Origin: Geothrix sp. 21YS21S-2
GTDB taxonomy: Bacteria > Acidobacteriota > Holophagae > Holophagales > Holophagaceae
DNA: 64,000 bases
Assembly: GCF_030846775.1 (NCBI RefSeq)
Contig: NZ_CP132910.1
Span: 344,001-408,000, forward strand
Reading direction: 5' to 3'
The position numbers and the translations under genes are program-made. Positions 8,539 through 17,561 of this stretch are shown in pieces. Each line of letters begins with the position of its first letter. The first letter of the stretch is position 1. The notes under the pieces were generated by a model. It saw nothing but the letters and a program-made list of their open reading frames with translations, searched no databases and was not told the origin of the DNA.

Positions 8539-10593
8539 ATGGCGGAACCCGAGATGGACCCTGGACGCCCAGGAGAGCCGGTCGAAGGTTCCGCCGTGCG
8601 CGGTTTCGTCAGGACCCTCAAGAACCGCTGCCGCATCTGCTACACCTGCGTGCGCACCTGCCCCGCCAAGGCCATCCGCATCACCAAGAGCCAGGCCGAG
8701 GTGGTGGCCGAGCGCTGCATCGGGTGCGGCAACTGCATCCGGGTCTGCACCCAGAAGGCCAAGCGCATCGTCTCGACCGTGAAGGAGGTGGAGGAGCTGC
8801 TCGGGTCGGGCCAGCCCGTGGCCGCCATCCTGGCGCCCTCCTTCCCGGTGGAGTTCCAGGCGGAAATGGACTTCAGGGTGCTGGTCGGGATGGTCCGCAA
8901 GCTCGGGTTCTCCCTGGTGGCCGAGGTGGCCTTCGGGGCGGACCTGGTGGCCGAGCAGTACCGCCAGCTGATGATCCTGAACCCCAGGGCCCAGTACATC
9001 GCCACCACGTGCCCCGCGGTGGTGGGGTTCGTGGAGCGCTACCACCCCGAGCTCATCCCCAACCTCTCGCCCATCGTCAGCCCCATGGTGGCCATGAGCC
9101 GGGTGCTTCGCGTCCTGCATCCGGGCATCAAGGTGGTCTTCGTCGGCCCCTGCGTGGCCAAGAAGGCCGAGGCCTGCGACCCGGACATCGAGGGCGCCCC
9201 CGACGTCGCCATCACCTTCCGGGAGCTGCGCAAGCTGGCCCAGCGCAACGACCTCAGGATCGAGGACTGCGTGCCCGGGGACTTCGATCCGCCCCACCCC
9301 AACCTGGGCAGCCTGTTCCCCGTCACCCGCGGTTTCCTGCAGGCCGCCAGCATCCCCGAGGACCTGGTGGCCAACGAGGTGGTGGCCACCGACGGCATCG
9401 AGGGCTTCACCTCGGTCCTGGAGGAGTTCGCCACCGGGACCATGGAGGCCCGGCTCGTGGAGCTGCTGAGCTGCAACGGCTGCATCGCGGGACCGGGCCT
9501 GAGCACCCAGGAGACGCTCTTCAAGCGCCGCGCCCGGGTGAGCCACTACAGCCGCTTCCGGGCCACCATGCTCGACACCGAACTCTGGCAGCGCAACGTG
9601 GACCGCTTCCAGAGCCTGGACCTGACCCGGAAGTTCACCGCCAACGACCAGCGCCTGGAGCCCATGAACCCCACCGAGCTCCACGCCATCATGCAGCGCA
9701 TGGGCAAGTACTCGGAGGCCCACGAGCTGAACTGCGGGGCCTGCGGCTACCACACCTGCCGCGAGCACGCCCTGGCCATCGGCAGGGGCTTCGCCGAGAG
9801 CGAGATGTGCCTTCCGTTCGTCATCGACGACAACCTCAACACCATCCGCAAGCTCAGCCACGCCAACGAGAAGCTGGCCTCCACCCAGGAGACCCTGATG
9901 CACTCGGAGCGCCTGGCCAGCATGGGCCAGCTGGCCGCGGGCGTGGCCCACGAGATCAACAACCCGCTGGGCGTGGTGCTCATGTACACCCACCTCCTTC
10001 TGGACGAGTGCGAGAAGACCTCCCCCCTGCGGGACGACCTGCAGATGATCGCGGAGCAGGCCAACCGCTGCAAGCGCATCGTCGCGGGCCTCCTGGACTT
10101 CGCCCGGCAGAACAAGGTGGCCCACAACCTCAACGACATCCGGGAGGTGATCCAGACCTCCCTGGCCAACCTGCCGGTGCCTCCGGGCGTGACGGTGGAG
10201 ACCCTCCACACCGACGGCAGCCCCATGGTGGAGCTGGACCGGGACCAGATGATCCAGGTGTTCGTGAACCTGGTGGGCAACGCCTTCGACGCCATGCCCG
10301 AGGGGGGGCGGCTCCAGATCGCCACCCGCGCCGACGACCAGTGGCTGATCATCGAGGTCAAGGACACCGGCATCGGCATCCCCAAGGACAACCTCAACAA
10401 GATGTTCGAGCCCTTCTTCACCACCAAGCTCATGGGCAAGGGCACCGGGCTGGGGCTGCCGGTGGTCTACGGCATCGTCAAGCTCCACCGGGGCGACATC
10501 TCGGTGGAGTCCAACCCCGACCCCGAGGCCGGGCCCCTGGGCACCACCTTCCGCGTCAAGCTTCCCCGCGCCGCCAGGGCGCTGGCCCACTGA
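8539..10593 (+). CDS. Sensor histidine kinase with [FeFe]-hydrogenase-like input domain
   Basis: A 684-residue fusion. Residues 31-70 hold two [4Fe-4S] ferredoxin motifs. Residues ~90-320 form an [FeFe]-hydrogenase large-subunit-like domain with altered signatures: TTCP (C158) for P1, GPCVAKK (C205) for P2, SCNGC (C312, C315) for P3. A separate Fe-S motif CGACGYHTC...MC (C399, C402, C407, C424) follows. Then come a HisKA domain (H471, GVAHEINNPLG) and an HATPase domain (~560-680). The H-cluster-ligating cysteines are largely kept, but the proton-shuttle Cys of P1 is Thr, as in known putatively sensory hydrogenases. It is cytoplasmic, with no membrane segments. It probably senses H2, CO or redox state and controls the hydrogenase via its neighbouring receivers. 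GGAGG precedes the ATG. Confidence 0.9.
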   Translation: MAEPEMDPGRPGEPVEGSAVRGFVRTLKNRCRICYTCVRTCPAKAIRITKSQAEVVAERCIGCGNCIRVCTQKAKRIVSTVKEVEELLGSGQPVAAILAPSFPVEFQAEMDFRVLVGMVRKLGFSLVAEVAFGADLVAEQYRQLMILNPRAQYIATTCPAVVGFVERYHPELIPNLSPIVSPMVAMSRVLRVLHPGIKVVFVGPCVAKKAEACDPDIEGAPDVAITFRELRKLAQRNDLRIEDCVPGDFDPPHPNLGSLFPVTRGFLQAASIPEDLVANEVVATDGIEGFTSVLEEFATGTMEARLVELLSCNGCIAGPGLSTQETLFKRRARVSHYSRFRATMLDTELWQRNVDRFQSLDLTRKFTANDQRLEPMNPTELHAIMQRMGKYSEAHELNCGACGYHTCREHALAIGRGFAESEMCLPFVIDDNLNTIRKLSHANEKLASTQETLMHSERLASMGQLAAGVAHEINNPLGVVLMYTHLLLDECEKTSPLRDDLQMIAEQANRCKRIVAGLLDFARQNKVAHNLNDIREVIQTSLANLPVPPGVTVETLHTDGSPMVELDRDQMIQVFVNLVGNAFDAMPEGGRLQIATRADDQWLIIEVKDTGIGIPKDNLNKMFEPFFTTKLMGKGTGLGLPVVYGIVKLHRGDISVESNPDPEAGPLGTTFRVKLPRAARALAH

Positions 10594-10600
10594 GGGACCT

Positions 10601-11722
10601 ATGCACGAGACCCTGCACCTCCTGGTGGTGGACGACGAGCTGGGCATGCGGCTCTCCATCGAGCGCGCCCTGAAGGCCTACGCCACGAGCTTCGAGGACA
10701 TCGAGGTGGACGTGGACTTCCGCATCTCCACGGCCGATTCCGGCGAGGCCGCCCTGGAGGCCGCGGCCAAGGACCCGCCCCAGATCATCCTCCTGGACTA
10801 CAAGCTGCCCGGCATGTCCGGGCTGGACGTGCTCCAGGCGCTCATGGAGGCCAAGACCGAGGCCCTGATCGTGATGATCACGGCCTACGCCAGCCTGGAG
10901 ACCGCGGTGCAGGCCACCAAGATCGGGGCCTTCGACTTCCTGGCCAAGCCCTTCACCCCCATCGAGGTGAAGGCCGCCATCCACAAGACCGCCAAGCACT
11001 ACATGATCCAGGCCCAGGCCCGCAAGCTCGCCGGGGAGCGCAAGCAGATCCGCTTCGAGTTCCTGTCGGTGCTGGCCCACGAGCTGAAGTCGCCCCTGGC
11101 CGCGGTGGAGGGCAACCTGCGGATCCTCCGGGACCACGCCGCGGGAGACGAAATCGGCGGCTACGACCATCTCCTCGACCGGTCGATCCTTCGCCTGGAC
11201 GGCATGCGCAAGCTCATCATGGACCTCCTGGACCTCACCCGCATCGAGTCCGGCCAGAAACTGCGGACGCTCGCGGAGACCGACATCTGCGCAGCGGCCA
11301 CCCAGAGCCTGGAGACCTTCCAGTCCCTGGCCGCCGAGAGGCACGTGAACCTCCTGTTCTGCCCCCCCGGCAAGGTGCTGCTCCAGGCCGACCCCGGCGA
11401 GCTGGAGATGATGTTCAACAACCTGGTGTCCAACGCCATCAAATACAACCACGAGGGCGGCTCGGTCACCGTGGAGATCGAGGACGGCCCCGAGGAGGTG
11501 CGCGTGGCGGTGCACGACACCGGCATCGGCATCGGCAAGGAGGATCTGGGCAGGCTGTTCGGGGAATTCAGCCGGATCAAGAACGAGAAGACCCGGAACA
11601 TCCTGGGCTCGGGCCTGGGGCTGTCCATCCTGAAGCGGCTCGCCAGCCTCTACGGGGGCAAGGTGGAGGTCCAGAGCGAACCCGACCACGGGAGCACGTT
11701 CACGGTTTCGCTCCGCAAGTAG
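10601..11722 (+). CDS. Receiver-histidine kinase hybrid (REC-HisKA-HATPase)
   Basis: A 373-residue signalling protein with the order receiver, then kinase. The receiver has DDE at 11-13, phospho-acceptor D66 ([12 protein letters not shown]) and K117. The HisKA motif [10 protein letters not shown] carries H160. HATPase N and G boxes are present ([25 protein letters not shown]). It starts 7 bp after the hydrogenase-like kinase with a GAGGGAC ribosome site, so the two are co-expressed. The first kinase could phosphorylate this receiver and so modulate the second kinase. No DNA-binding output is encoded in the chain, so the final target lies elsewhere or is protein-protein control. Confidence 0.88.
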   Translation: MHETLHLLVVDDELGMRLSIERALKAYATSFEDIEVDVDFRISTADSGEAALEAAAKDPPQIILLDYKLPGMSGLDVLQALMEAKTEALIVMITAYASLETAVQATKIGAFDFLAKPFTPIEVKAAIHKTAKHYMIQAQARKLAGERKQIRFEFLSVLAHELKSPLAAVEGNLRILRDHAAGDEIGGYDHLLDRSILRLDGMRKLIMDLLDLTRIESGQKLRTLAETDICAAATQSLETFQSLAAERHVNLLFCPPGKVLLQADPGELEMMFNNLVSNAIKYNHEGGSVTVEIEDGPEEVRVAVHDTGIGIGKEDLGRLFGEFSRIKNEKTRNILGSGLGLSILKRLASLYGGKVEVQSEPDHGSTFTVSLRK

Positions 11723-11775
11723 GCTTCCAATCCGGGCCCGGGTGCGGTAGTTTCCAACCAGGTAAGGGAGGGACC

Positions 11776-12525
11776 ATGTGCACCACCTGCGGCTGCGGCG
11801 GAGACGGGACCACCATCGGCGGCAAGCCCCACGCCCATGACCACGCCCATCCCGCCCCCGGGGTGCGCCGGCGCGTGGTCGTCGAGCGCGACCTCCTGGC
11901 CAAGAACAACGCCCTGGCCGCCGACAACCGCGCCTGGTTCGAGGAGCGGGGGATCTTCGCCCTGAACCTCGTGTCCAGCCCGGGTTCCGGCAAGACGACC
12001 CTCCTGGTGGAGACCATCCGGAGGCTCAACGGCACCCTGCCCATCGCCGTCATCGAGGGGGACCAGCAGACGAGCAACGACGCCGACCGCATCCGCGCCG
12101 CGGGGGCCCCGGCCATCCAGATCAACACCGGCAAGGGCTGCCACCTGGACGCGCACATGGTGGGCCACGCCGCGGCCGAGCTGGGCGCGCCCGAGGGGGC
12201 CCTCCTGCTCATCGAGAACGTCGGCAACCTGGTGTGCCCGGCGGAGTTCGACCTGGGCGAGGCCCACAAGGTGGTCATCCTCTCGGTCACGGAAGGCGAG
12301 GACAAGCCCCTCAAGTACCCGGACATGTTCGCCAATTCCGGCGTCCTGGTGGTGAACAAGATCGACCTTCTGCCCTACCTGGCCTTCGACGTGGAGCTGT
12401 GCGTCGCCAACGCCCTGAAGGTGAACCCGAAGCTCAAGGTGATCCGGGTCTCGGCCACCTCGGGGGAGGGCCTGGAGGACTGGACCCGCTGGATCGTGGA
12501 AAGCCACGCCCTGGCCCGGGCCTGA
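11776..12525 (+). CDS. hypB: Hydrogenase nickel-incorporation GTPase HypB
   Basis: A 249-residue HypB. The N-terminal metal motif MCTTCGCGG and a short histidine-rich stretch (HAHDHAH) bind Ni or Zn. The P-loop is SSPGSGKTT, and the GTPase core continues with [11 protein letters not shown] and NKID. HypB drives Ni delivery to [NiFe] hydrogenases by GTP hydrolysis, which an [FeFe] enzyme does not need. Its presence implies a [NiFe] hydrogenase (or another Ni user) elsewhere in the genome. A strong GGGAGG site lies ahead of the ATG. hypF follows after 3 bp. Confidence 0.95.
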   Translation: MCTTCGCGGDGTTIGGKPHAHDHAHPAPGVRRRVVVERDLLAKNNALAADNRAWFEERGIFALNLVSSPGSGKTTLLVETIRRLNGTLPIAVIEGDQQTSNDADRIRAAGAPAIQINTGKGCHLDAHMVGHAAAELGAPEGALLLIENVGNLVCPAEFDLGEAHKVVILSVTEGEDKPLKYPDMFANSGVLVVNKIDLLPYLAFDVELCVANALKVNPKLKVIRVSATSGEGLEDWTRWIVESHALARA

Positions 12526-12528
12526 CGG

Positions 12529-14745
12529 ATGCCCCGGATCCGGGTGCGGGTCGCGGGGGTGGTGCAGGGGGTGGGTTTCCGCCCCTTCATCTATCGTATC
12601 GCCCGGGACCGCGGGCTCGGGGGCTGGGTGCTGAACCGCCCCGACGGGGTGGTGGTGGAGGTGGAGGGACCCGGAGGGGCCCTGGAGGGCTTCCTGGCGG
12701 CGCTGGAGAAGGAGGCGCCGGCCCCCGCGCGGATCCGGAGCGTCGCCGTGGAGGAACGGCCCGAGGAAGGGGAGGGGACCTTCACGATCCGCCCCAGCGA
12801 CGGGGGCGGCGACACGCGGCCCTCGGTCCCCGCGGACCTGGCCCTCTGCCCCGACTGCGCCCGGGAGGTGGAGGACCCCGCCGACCGCCGCCACGGCTAC
12901 CCCTTCACCAACTGCACCTACTGCGGCCCCCGCTTCACCATCATCGAAGGCCTCCCCTACGACCGGCCCCGCACGGCCATGAAGGGTTTTCCGCTGTGCC
13001 CGGCCTGCGCGGCGGAGTACGGGGACCCCGGGAACAGGCGCTTCCATGCGCAGCCCGTGGCCTGCCCCGCCTGCGGGCCCCGCCTCGACCTTCCGGGCTG
13101 GGCGAGGGATCCGCTGGAGGGGGCCGCCCGGGCCCTCCTGGACGGGCGGATCCTGGCCCTCAAGGGCCTGGGGGGCTACCAGCTGCTGGCCGACGCCACC
13201 TCGGGACCGGCCGTGGCCCGCCTCCGGGAACGCAAGCGGCGCGAGGAGAAGCCCTTCGCGGTCATGTTCCCGGACGGGGCCTCCCTGGAGGCGGCCTGCC
13301 TCGTGTCCCCCCTGGAGCGGGCGCTCCTGGCCTCCCCGGAGGCCCCCATCCTCCTCCTGGCCCGGCGGGACTCCGCGGCCATCGACCCCGGGGTGGCCCC
13401 GGGCAACCCCAGGCTGGGAGCCTTCCTGCCCTACACGCCCCTCCACCGGCTCCTCCTGGCGCGGGTGGGGCGGCCCCTGGTGTGCACCAGCGGCAACCTC
13501 TCCGACGAGCCCATGTGCCACACGGAGGCCGACGCCCTGGAGCGCCTGGGGGGCATCGCCGACCTCTTCCTGGGCCACGACCGGCCCATCCTCCGCCCCG
13601 TGGACGACTCCGTGGTGCGCGTGGACGCCCACGGTCCCACCCTCCTGCGCCGGGCCCGGGGCTACGCCCCCCTGGCCCACCCGGTGGCGCTGGGGGGGCC
13701 ACCGGTGCTGGCCCTGGGGGCCCACCAGAAGAGCACCCTCTGCCTCCTGGACCGGGGCCAGGCCGTGGTCAGCCAGCACCTGGGGGACCTCCACACCGCC
13801 GACGGGGCCGAACTCCTGGAGCGCACCGTGGAGGACTTCCTGCGCTTCTTCAAGGTGGAGCCCGCGGTCCTGGCCTGCGACCTCCACCCCGACTACGCCT
13901 CCACCCGGCTCGGGGAGCGCCTGGCCCGTGCCTGGGGCCGGCCCCTGGTGCGGGTGCAGCACCACCATGCCCACGTGGCGGCCCTGGCGGCGGAGCTGGG
14001 TCTGGAAGGGCCCCTGTCCGGCCTGGCCTGGGACGGCACGGGCCTGGGCTCCGACGGCGCCCTGTGGGGAGGCGAGGGCCTGCTGGCGGATGGCGGCGCC
14101 TTCACCCGCACCGCCCACCTCAAGCCCTTCCCCCTGCCCGGGGGCGACCGGGCCGCGCGGGATCCGGGCCGCAGCGCCCTGGGTCTCCTGTGGGAGGCCA
14201 CGGGGACCCTGGACGGAGGGGAGGCCTTCGGCGACCTGGCCGTGGTCCGGTCCATGCTGGAGCGGGGCGTGAACAGCCCCCGCACCTCCAGCGTCGGGCG
14301 GCTCTTCGACGCGGTGGCGGCCCTCGCGGGCGTCCGGTCCGCGCGGGGCTTCGAGGGGCAGGCCGCGGCGGCGCTGGAGTTCGCGGCCCTGGCGTCGGAC
14401 GACCCCGGCACCTACCCCTGGGGCCTGGGAACGGGCCCGGTCCTGGTGGCCGACCCGGCCCCCCTGGTGGCGGCCCTCCTGGGCGACCGGGCCCGGGGCG
14501 TGGCCCCGGAGCGCTGCGCCAGGCGGTTCCACCGGGCCTTGGCCGACCTGGCCCTGGCCATGGCCCGGGCGGCGGGGAAGGAGCAGGTCCTTCTCACCGG
14601 GGGCTGCTTCCAGAATGCCCTCCTGACCTCCCTGGTGCGGGAGACCCTGGCCCGGGACGGCTTCCGGCCGCTCAGCCCGGAAGCCTTCCCGCCCAATGAC
14701 GGCGCCATCTCCCTGGGCCAGGCCGCGGTGGCCGCGGCCACCTGA
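12529..14745 (+). CDS. hypF: Carbamoyltransferase HypF
   Basis: A 738-residue HypF, which makes the CN ligand precursor (thiocarbamate on HypE) for [NiFe] hydrogenase. Visible in order: the acylphosphatase domain (GVVQGVGFRPFIYRIA, residues ~9-24); two Zn-finger motifs (CPDC...CTYC and CPAC...CPAC); the YrdC-like domain (~190-370) with KRREEKPFAVMF; and the Kae1-like carbamoyltransferase domain with HHHAHVAAL and a C-terminal TGGCFQN motif. Length and domain order are canonical. It is paired with hypB only. hypA, C, D and E are not in the window. Confidence 0.95.
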   Translation: MPRIRVRVAGVVQGVGFRPFIYRIARDRGLGGWVLNRPDGVVVEVEGPGGALEGFLAALEKEAPAPARIRSVAVEERPEEGEGTFTIRPSDGGGDTRPSVPADLALCPDCAREVEDPADRRHGYPFTNCTYCGPRFTIIEGLPYDRPRTAMKGFPLCPACAAEYGDPGNRRFHAQPVACPACGPRLDLPGWARDPLEGAARALLDGRILALKGLGGYQLLADATSGPAVARLRERKRREEKPFAVMFPDGASLEAACLVSPLERALLASPEAPILLLARRDSAAIDPGVAPGNPRLGAFLPYTPLHRLLLARVGRPLVCTSGNLSDEPMCHTEADALERLGGIADLFLGHDRPILRPVDDSVVRVDAHGPTLLRRARGYAPLAHPVALGGPPVLALGAHQKSTLCLLDRGQAVVSQHLGDLHTADGAELLERTVEDFLRFFKVEPAVLACDLHPDYASTRLGERLARAWGRPLVRVQHHHAHVAALAAELGLEGPLSGLAWDGTGLGSDGALWGGEGLLADGGAFTRTAHLKPFPLPGGDRAARDPGRSALGLLWEATGTLDGGEAFGDLAVVRSMLERGVNSPRTSSVGRLFDAVAALAGVRSARGFEGQAAAALEFAALASDDPGTYPWGLGTGPVLVADPAPLVAALLGDRARGVAPERCARRFHRALADLALAMARAAGKEQVLLTGGCFQNALLTSLVRETLARDGFRPLSPEAFPPNDGAISLGQAAVAAAT

Positions 14746-14775
14746 AGGCGCCGATCGCCAGGCGGCCCTCCGCTC

Positions 14776-14791
14776 TGGCATCGTTCTTGAT
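14776..14791 (+). promoter_or_regulatory. Possible sigma-54 promoter for flagellin
   Basis: TGGCATCG...TTGAT has the -24 GG and correct spacing, but the -12 GC is GA, so it is a weak match. The 311-bp gap 14746-15056 holds this candidate and a 72-codon proline/arginine-rich frame (14842-15060). I found no convincing sigma-28 box. Confidence 0.22.
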
Positions 14792-15056
14792 TCCCTCCCT
14801 CCGACCCAGCAGGTTTTGCCCTCTGCGGATTGGAGGCTCCCATGTATGCATTCGACCAGGCTCACCCGGGCACGCCTTTGTCCAGGAATGCCCGAGCAGG
14901 TCCGAGGCCCCCGGGGGGCCCGGAGTCACCCCCGGGAGGCCGGCGCCTCCGCATCAGGTTCGCGGGCACGCCGTCAGAGGAGTCGCCGCCCCAGGGCCGG
15001 CGCGCCGCTCTGCGTAGACAGCCCGATCCCATCCACCCGATCTCACGGAGAACCCC

Positions 15057-15878
15057 ATGAGCTCAATCCTGAACAACCTCTCCGCCATCGGAGCCAGCCG
15101 GCAGTTGTCGATTTCCGGCAACCAGCTGGGACAGGTCATCGAGCGGCTCACCACCGGCAAGCGCATCAACAAGGCCTCGGACGACGCCGCGGGCCTGGCC
15201 ATCGCCAACAAGCTCGGCGCCGACATCAAGGTCGCCGGGCAGGCCCAGCGCAACACCAACGACGGCGTCTCCTACATGCAGGTTGCCGACGGCACCCTGG
15301 ATTCGGTGACCCAGCTGCTCACCCGGGCCGCCCAGCTCGCCCAGCAGGCCCAGACCGGAACCATCAGCGACTCCAACCGGGCCAACCTGGACGCCGAGTT
15401 CCAGAACATCGTCAAGACGATGATCAACATCGGCCACAACACGAACTTCAACGGGCAGGCCATCTTCACCAGCGTGCCCCAGTCCCTCACCGTGGCCGCC
15501 GGGGACTACGGCGTGCTCACCCTCGACATGCAGGTGCTCTCGCCCGACGCCACCACGGCCCTGGGCATCAGCACCACCAACAGCCTCACGTCCATCACCG
15601 GCGCCTCCGTCGTGGCCGGGCTCCTCACCACCGCCCTGGCCTCCGTGAGCACGATGCGCGCCTCCATCGGCGCCTCGGAGCAGCAGCTGAACGCGACGTC
15701 GGACATCCTGGGCATCCAGGTGCAGAACTTCACCGCCGCCATGAGCCAGATCCAGGACGCCAACATCGCGGACGAGGTGGTGAACCTCACCAAGTTCCAG
15801 ATCCTCCAGCAGTCGGGGACCAGCGCCCTGAGCAAGTCGAACCAGAACGCCCAGCAGGTGCTCGCGCTGCTGCAGTAA
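15057..15878 (+). CDS. Short flagellin
   Basis: A 273-residue flagellin made almost only of the conserved D0/D1 ends. The N-terminal part (SSILNNLSAIGASRQL, then LTTGKRINKASDDAAGLAIA) and the C-terminal helix (NIADEVVNLTKFQILQQSG...LALLQ) are typical. Between them lie only about 60 residues, so the hypervariable D2/D3 domains are absent. Flagellin is exported by the flagellar type III system and polymerises into the filament. The gene stands alone; no other flagellar genes are in the window. A hairpin terminator follows. Confidence 0.92.
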   Translation: MSSILNNLSAIGASRQLSISGNQLGQVIERLTTGKRINKASDDAAGLAIANKLGADIKVAGQAQRNTNDGVSYMQVADGTLDSVTQLLTRAAQLAQQAQTGTISDSNRANLDAEFQNIVKTMINIGHNTNFNGQAIFTSVPQSLTVAAGDYGVLTLDMQVLSPDATTALGISTTNSLTSITGASVVAGLLTTALASVSTMRASIGASEQQLNATSDILGIQVQNFTAAMSQIQDANIADEVVNLTKFQILQQSGTSALSKSNQNAQQVLALLQ

Positions 15879-15900
15879 AGGAACAGGAACAGGCCTGGTC

Positions 15901-15930
15901 AGGCAGGGCCCGCGAGCGTGGGCCTTGCCT
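15901..15930. terminator. Bidirectional hairpin terminator between flagellin and eamA
   Basis: Inverted arms AGGCAGGGCCC (15901-15911) and GGGCCTTGCCT (15920-15930) form an 11-bp stem with one G-T wobble and an 8-nt loop. A short CTTTT follows. It lies between two convergent genes and probably ends both transcripts. Confidence 0.65.
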
Positions 15931-15954
15931 GGCTACCGCTTTTCCCGGCGAACC

Positions 15955-16842
15955 TCAGTCCAGGGGCTCCGGCACGGGCGCCTTGCGGAGGTTGTACCAG
16001 AGGATCACCGACAGGATGACCACGCCCCCCGCCAGCGCGTACGGCGACGGCCGTTCTCCCACGCCGATGAACACCCACACCGGATTGAACACCGCCTCCA
16101 GCATGCAGGTGATGAGCGCCGCGGTGGCCGACAGGTAGCGCATGCCGGCCGTGAAGAACATGTAGGCGATGCCCAGCTGGAAGATGCCCAGGTAGGCCAG
16201 CATCAGGCCCTGGTTCAGGGTGACCTGCGGAGCCGGCAGGACCTTGGGAAGGCAGATGAGGGCCACCACCAGGTTGCCCAGGACCACCATGCCGATGGGG
16301 TCGTGGCCGGGCCGGGTCTCGCGCTTCCACTTGAGCAGCAGCGAGAAGAGGGCCAGGAGGAACCCCGAGGCCAGGGCCAGCACGTTGCCGGCGAGGCCGC
16401 CCTTCTCCAGGTGGCCGGCGAAGAACAGCGCCATGCCCCCGAGGCAGGCCGCCACGGCCCAGAAGTCCCGGCGCGCGAAGGGTCTGCGGAAGATCCAGGG
16501 TTCCAGGAACAGCAGGTAGATGGGCGCGGCGTACTGCAGGAAGATGGCGTTGGCGGCGGTGGTGAGCTTGGTGGCCACCACGAACAGCACCAGCACCAGG
16601 GCGTAGATGCAGGAGCCCGCGAGGCTCAGGGGGTCCCGGGGCAGGGACCAGGCCCGTCCGCGCAGCGCCAGGATGGCCACGATGGCCAGCGCCGACACCA
16701 GGGACCGGTAGCAGGCGATGTGGAAGGCGGAGAGGGTGAGGACCTTGATGAAGATCCCGCTGGAGCTCCAGAGAAGCGAAGCCGCGACCAGATAGGCCAG
16801 ACCCTTGCTCCGCTCCGGCACGCGGTCGATGATTCGTTCCAT
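15955..16842 (-). CDS. EamA/DMT-family transporter
   Basis: A 295-residue integral membrane protein with two EamA repeats, about ten hydrophobic helices in all (for example LAYLVAASLLWSSSGIFIKV at the start of repeat 1 and NVLALASGFLLALFSLLLKW at the start of repeat 2). Drug/metabolite transporters of this family export small metabolites or amino acids; the substrate cannot be told from sequence. It converges on flagellin and is divergent from the O-methyltransferase gene, with 59 bp between the two starts. Confidence 0.88.
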   Translation of the reverse strand: MERIIDRVPERSKGLAYLVAASLLWSSSGIFIKVLTLSAFHIACYRSLVSALAIVAILALRGRAWSLPRDPLSLAGSCIYALVLVLFVVATKLTTAANAIFLQYAAPIYLLFLEPWIFRRPFARRDFWAVAACLGGMALFFAGHLEKGGLAGNVLALASGFLLALFSLLLKWKRETRPGHDPIGMVVLGNLVVALICLPKVLPAPQVTLNQGLMLAYLGIFQLGIAYMFFTAGMRYLSATAALITCMLEAVFNPVWVFIGVGERPSPYALAGGVVILSVILWYNLRKAPVPEPLD

Positions 16843-16901
16843 GGCTTCAGACTACCAAAAGCCGGGGCGCCGTTGGTATCCTCTCCCTCCCCGAGGCTCC
16901 C

Positions 16902-17561
16902 ATGAGCAATCGCACCCTGCCCCTCGACGACGCCATCTACCACTACCTGCTCGCCGCCTCCCTGCGGGAGCACCCGGAGCAGACGGCGCTGCGCAAGGCC
17001 ACCCGCGCGCTCCCCGGGGCCCACATGCAGATCTCCCCGGAGCAGGGCCAGTTCATGCAGCTCCTCGTCAAGCTCCTGGGGGCCCGGCGGACCCTGGAGA
17101 TCGGGGTGTTCACGGGCTACAGCGCCCTGTCGGTGGCCCTGGCGCTGCCGCCCTACGGCCACCTCCTGGCCTGCGACGTGAACGCGGACACCACGTCGGT
17201 GGCGCTCCCCCACTGGCAGCGGGCCGGGGTGGCCGAGCGCATCGAGCTGGTCCTGGCCCCGGCCCTGGAAACGCTGGACGCTCGCCTGACGGCAGGGCAG
17301 GGCGGCACGTACGACTTCGCCTTCATCGACGCCGACAAGACGTCCTACGAGGCCTACTTCGAGCGCTGCCTGGCCCTGGTGCGCCCGGGCGGCCTCATCG
17401 CCATCGACAACGTCCTCTGGAACGGCCGCGTCGCCCACCCGGCCGCCGACGCCGACACCGCGGCGATCCAGCGGCTCAACGCCAGGCTCCTCGGGGACGA
17501 GCGGGTGGACCTGTCCATGGTCCCCATCGGGGACGGCCTCACGCTGGCCCGGAAGAGGTAG
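16902..17561 (+). CDS. Class I SAM-dependent O-methyltransferase (CCoAOMT-like)
   Basis: A 219-residue methyltransferase of the caffeoyl-CoA/catechol O-methyltransferase family. SAM motif I is LEIGVFTGYSALSVALALP. The metal-binding aspartate region is FIDADKTSYEAYFE, followed by LVRPGGLIAIDNVLWNGRV. Bacterial members methylate catechol-like hydroxyl groups; the substrate is unknown here. It ends inside the 3' end of the convergent thpR gene (23-bp overlap). Confidence 0.9.
   Translation: MSNRTLPLDDAIYHYLLAASLREHPEQTALRKATRALPGAHMQISPEQGQFMQLLVKLLGARRTLEIGVFTGYSALSVALALPPYGHLLACDVNADTTSVALPHWQRAGVAERIELVLAPALETLDARLTAGQGGTYDFAFIDADKTSYEAYFERCLALVRPGGLIAIDNVLWNGRVAHPAADADTAAIQRLNARLLGDERVDLSMVPIGDGLTLARKR

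Noticed and set aside
14842-15060. A 72-codon frame with GGAGG upstream whose stop overlaps the flagellin ATG (ATGA).
   Set aside because: The product is proline/arginine-rich low-complexity sequence typical of non-coding high-GC DNA, with no recognisable domain. Coupling alone is weak evidence.
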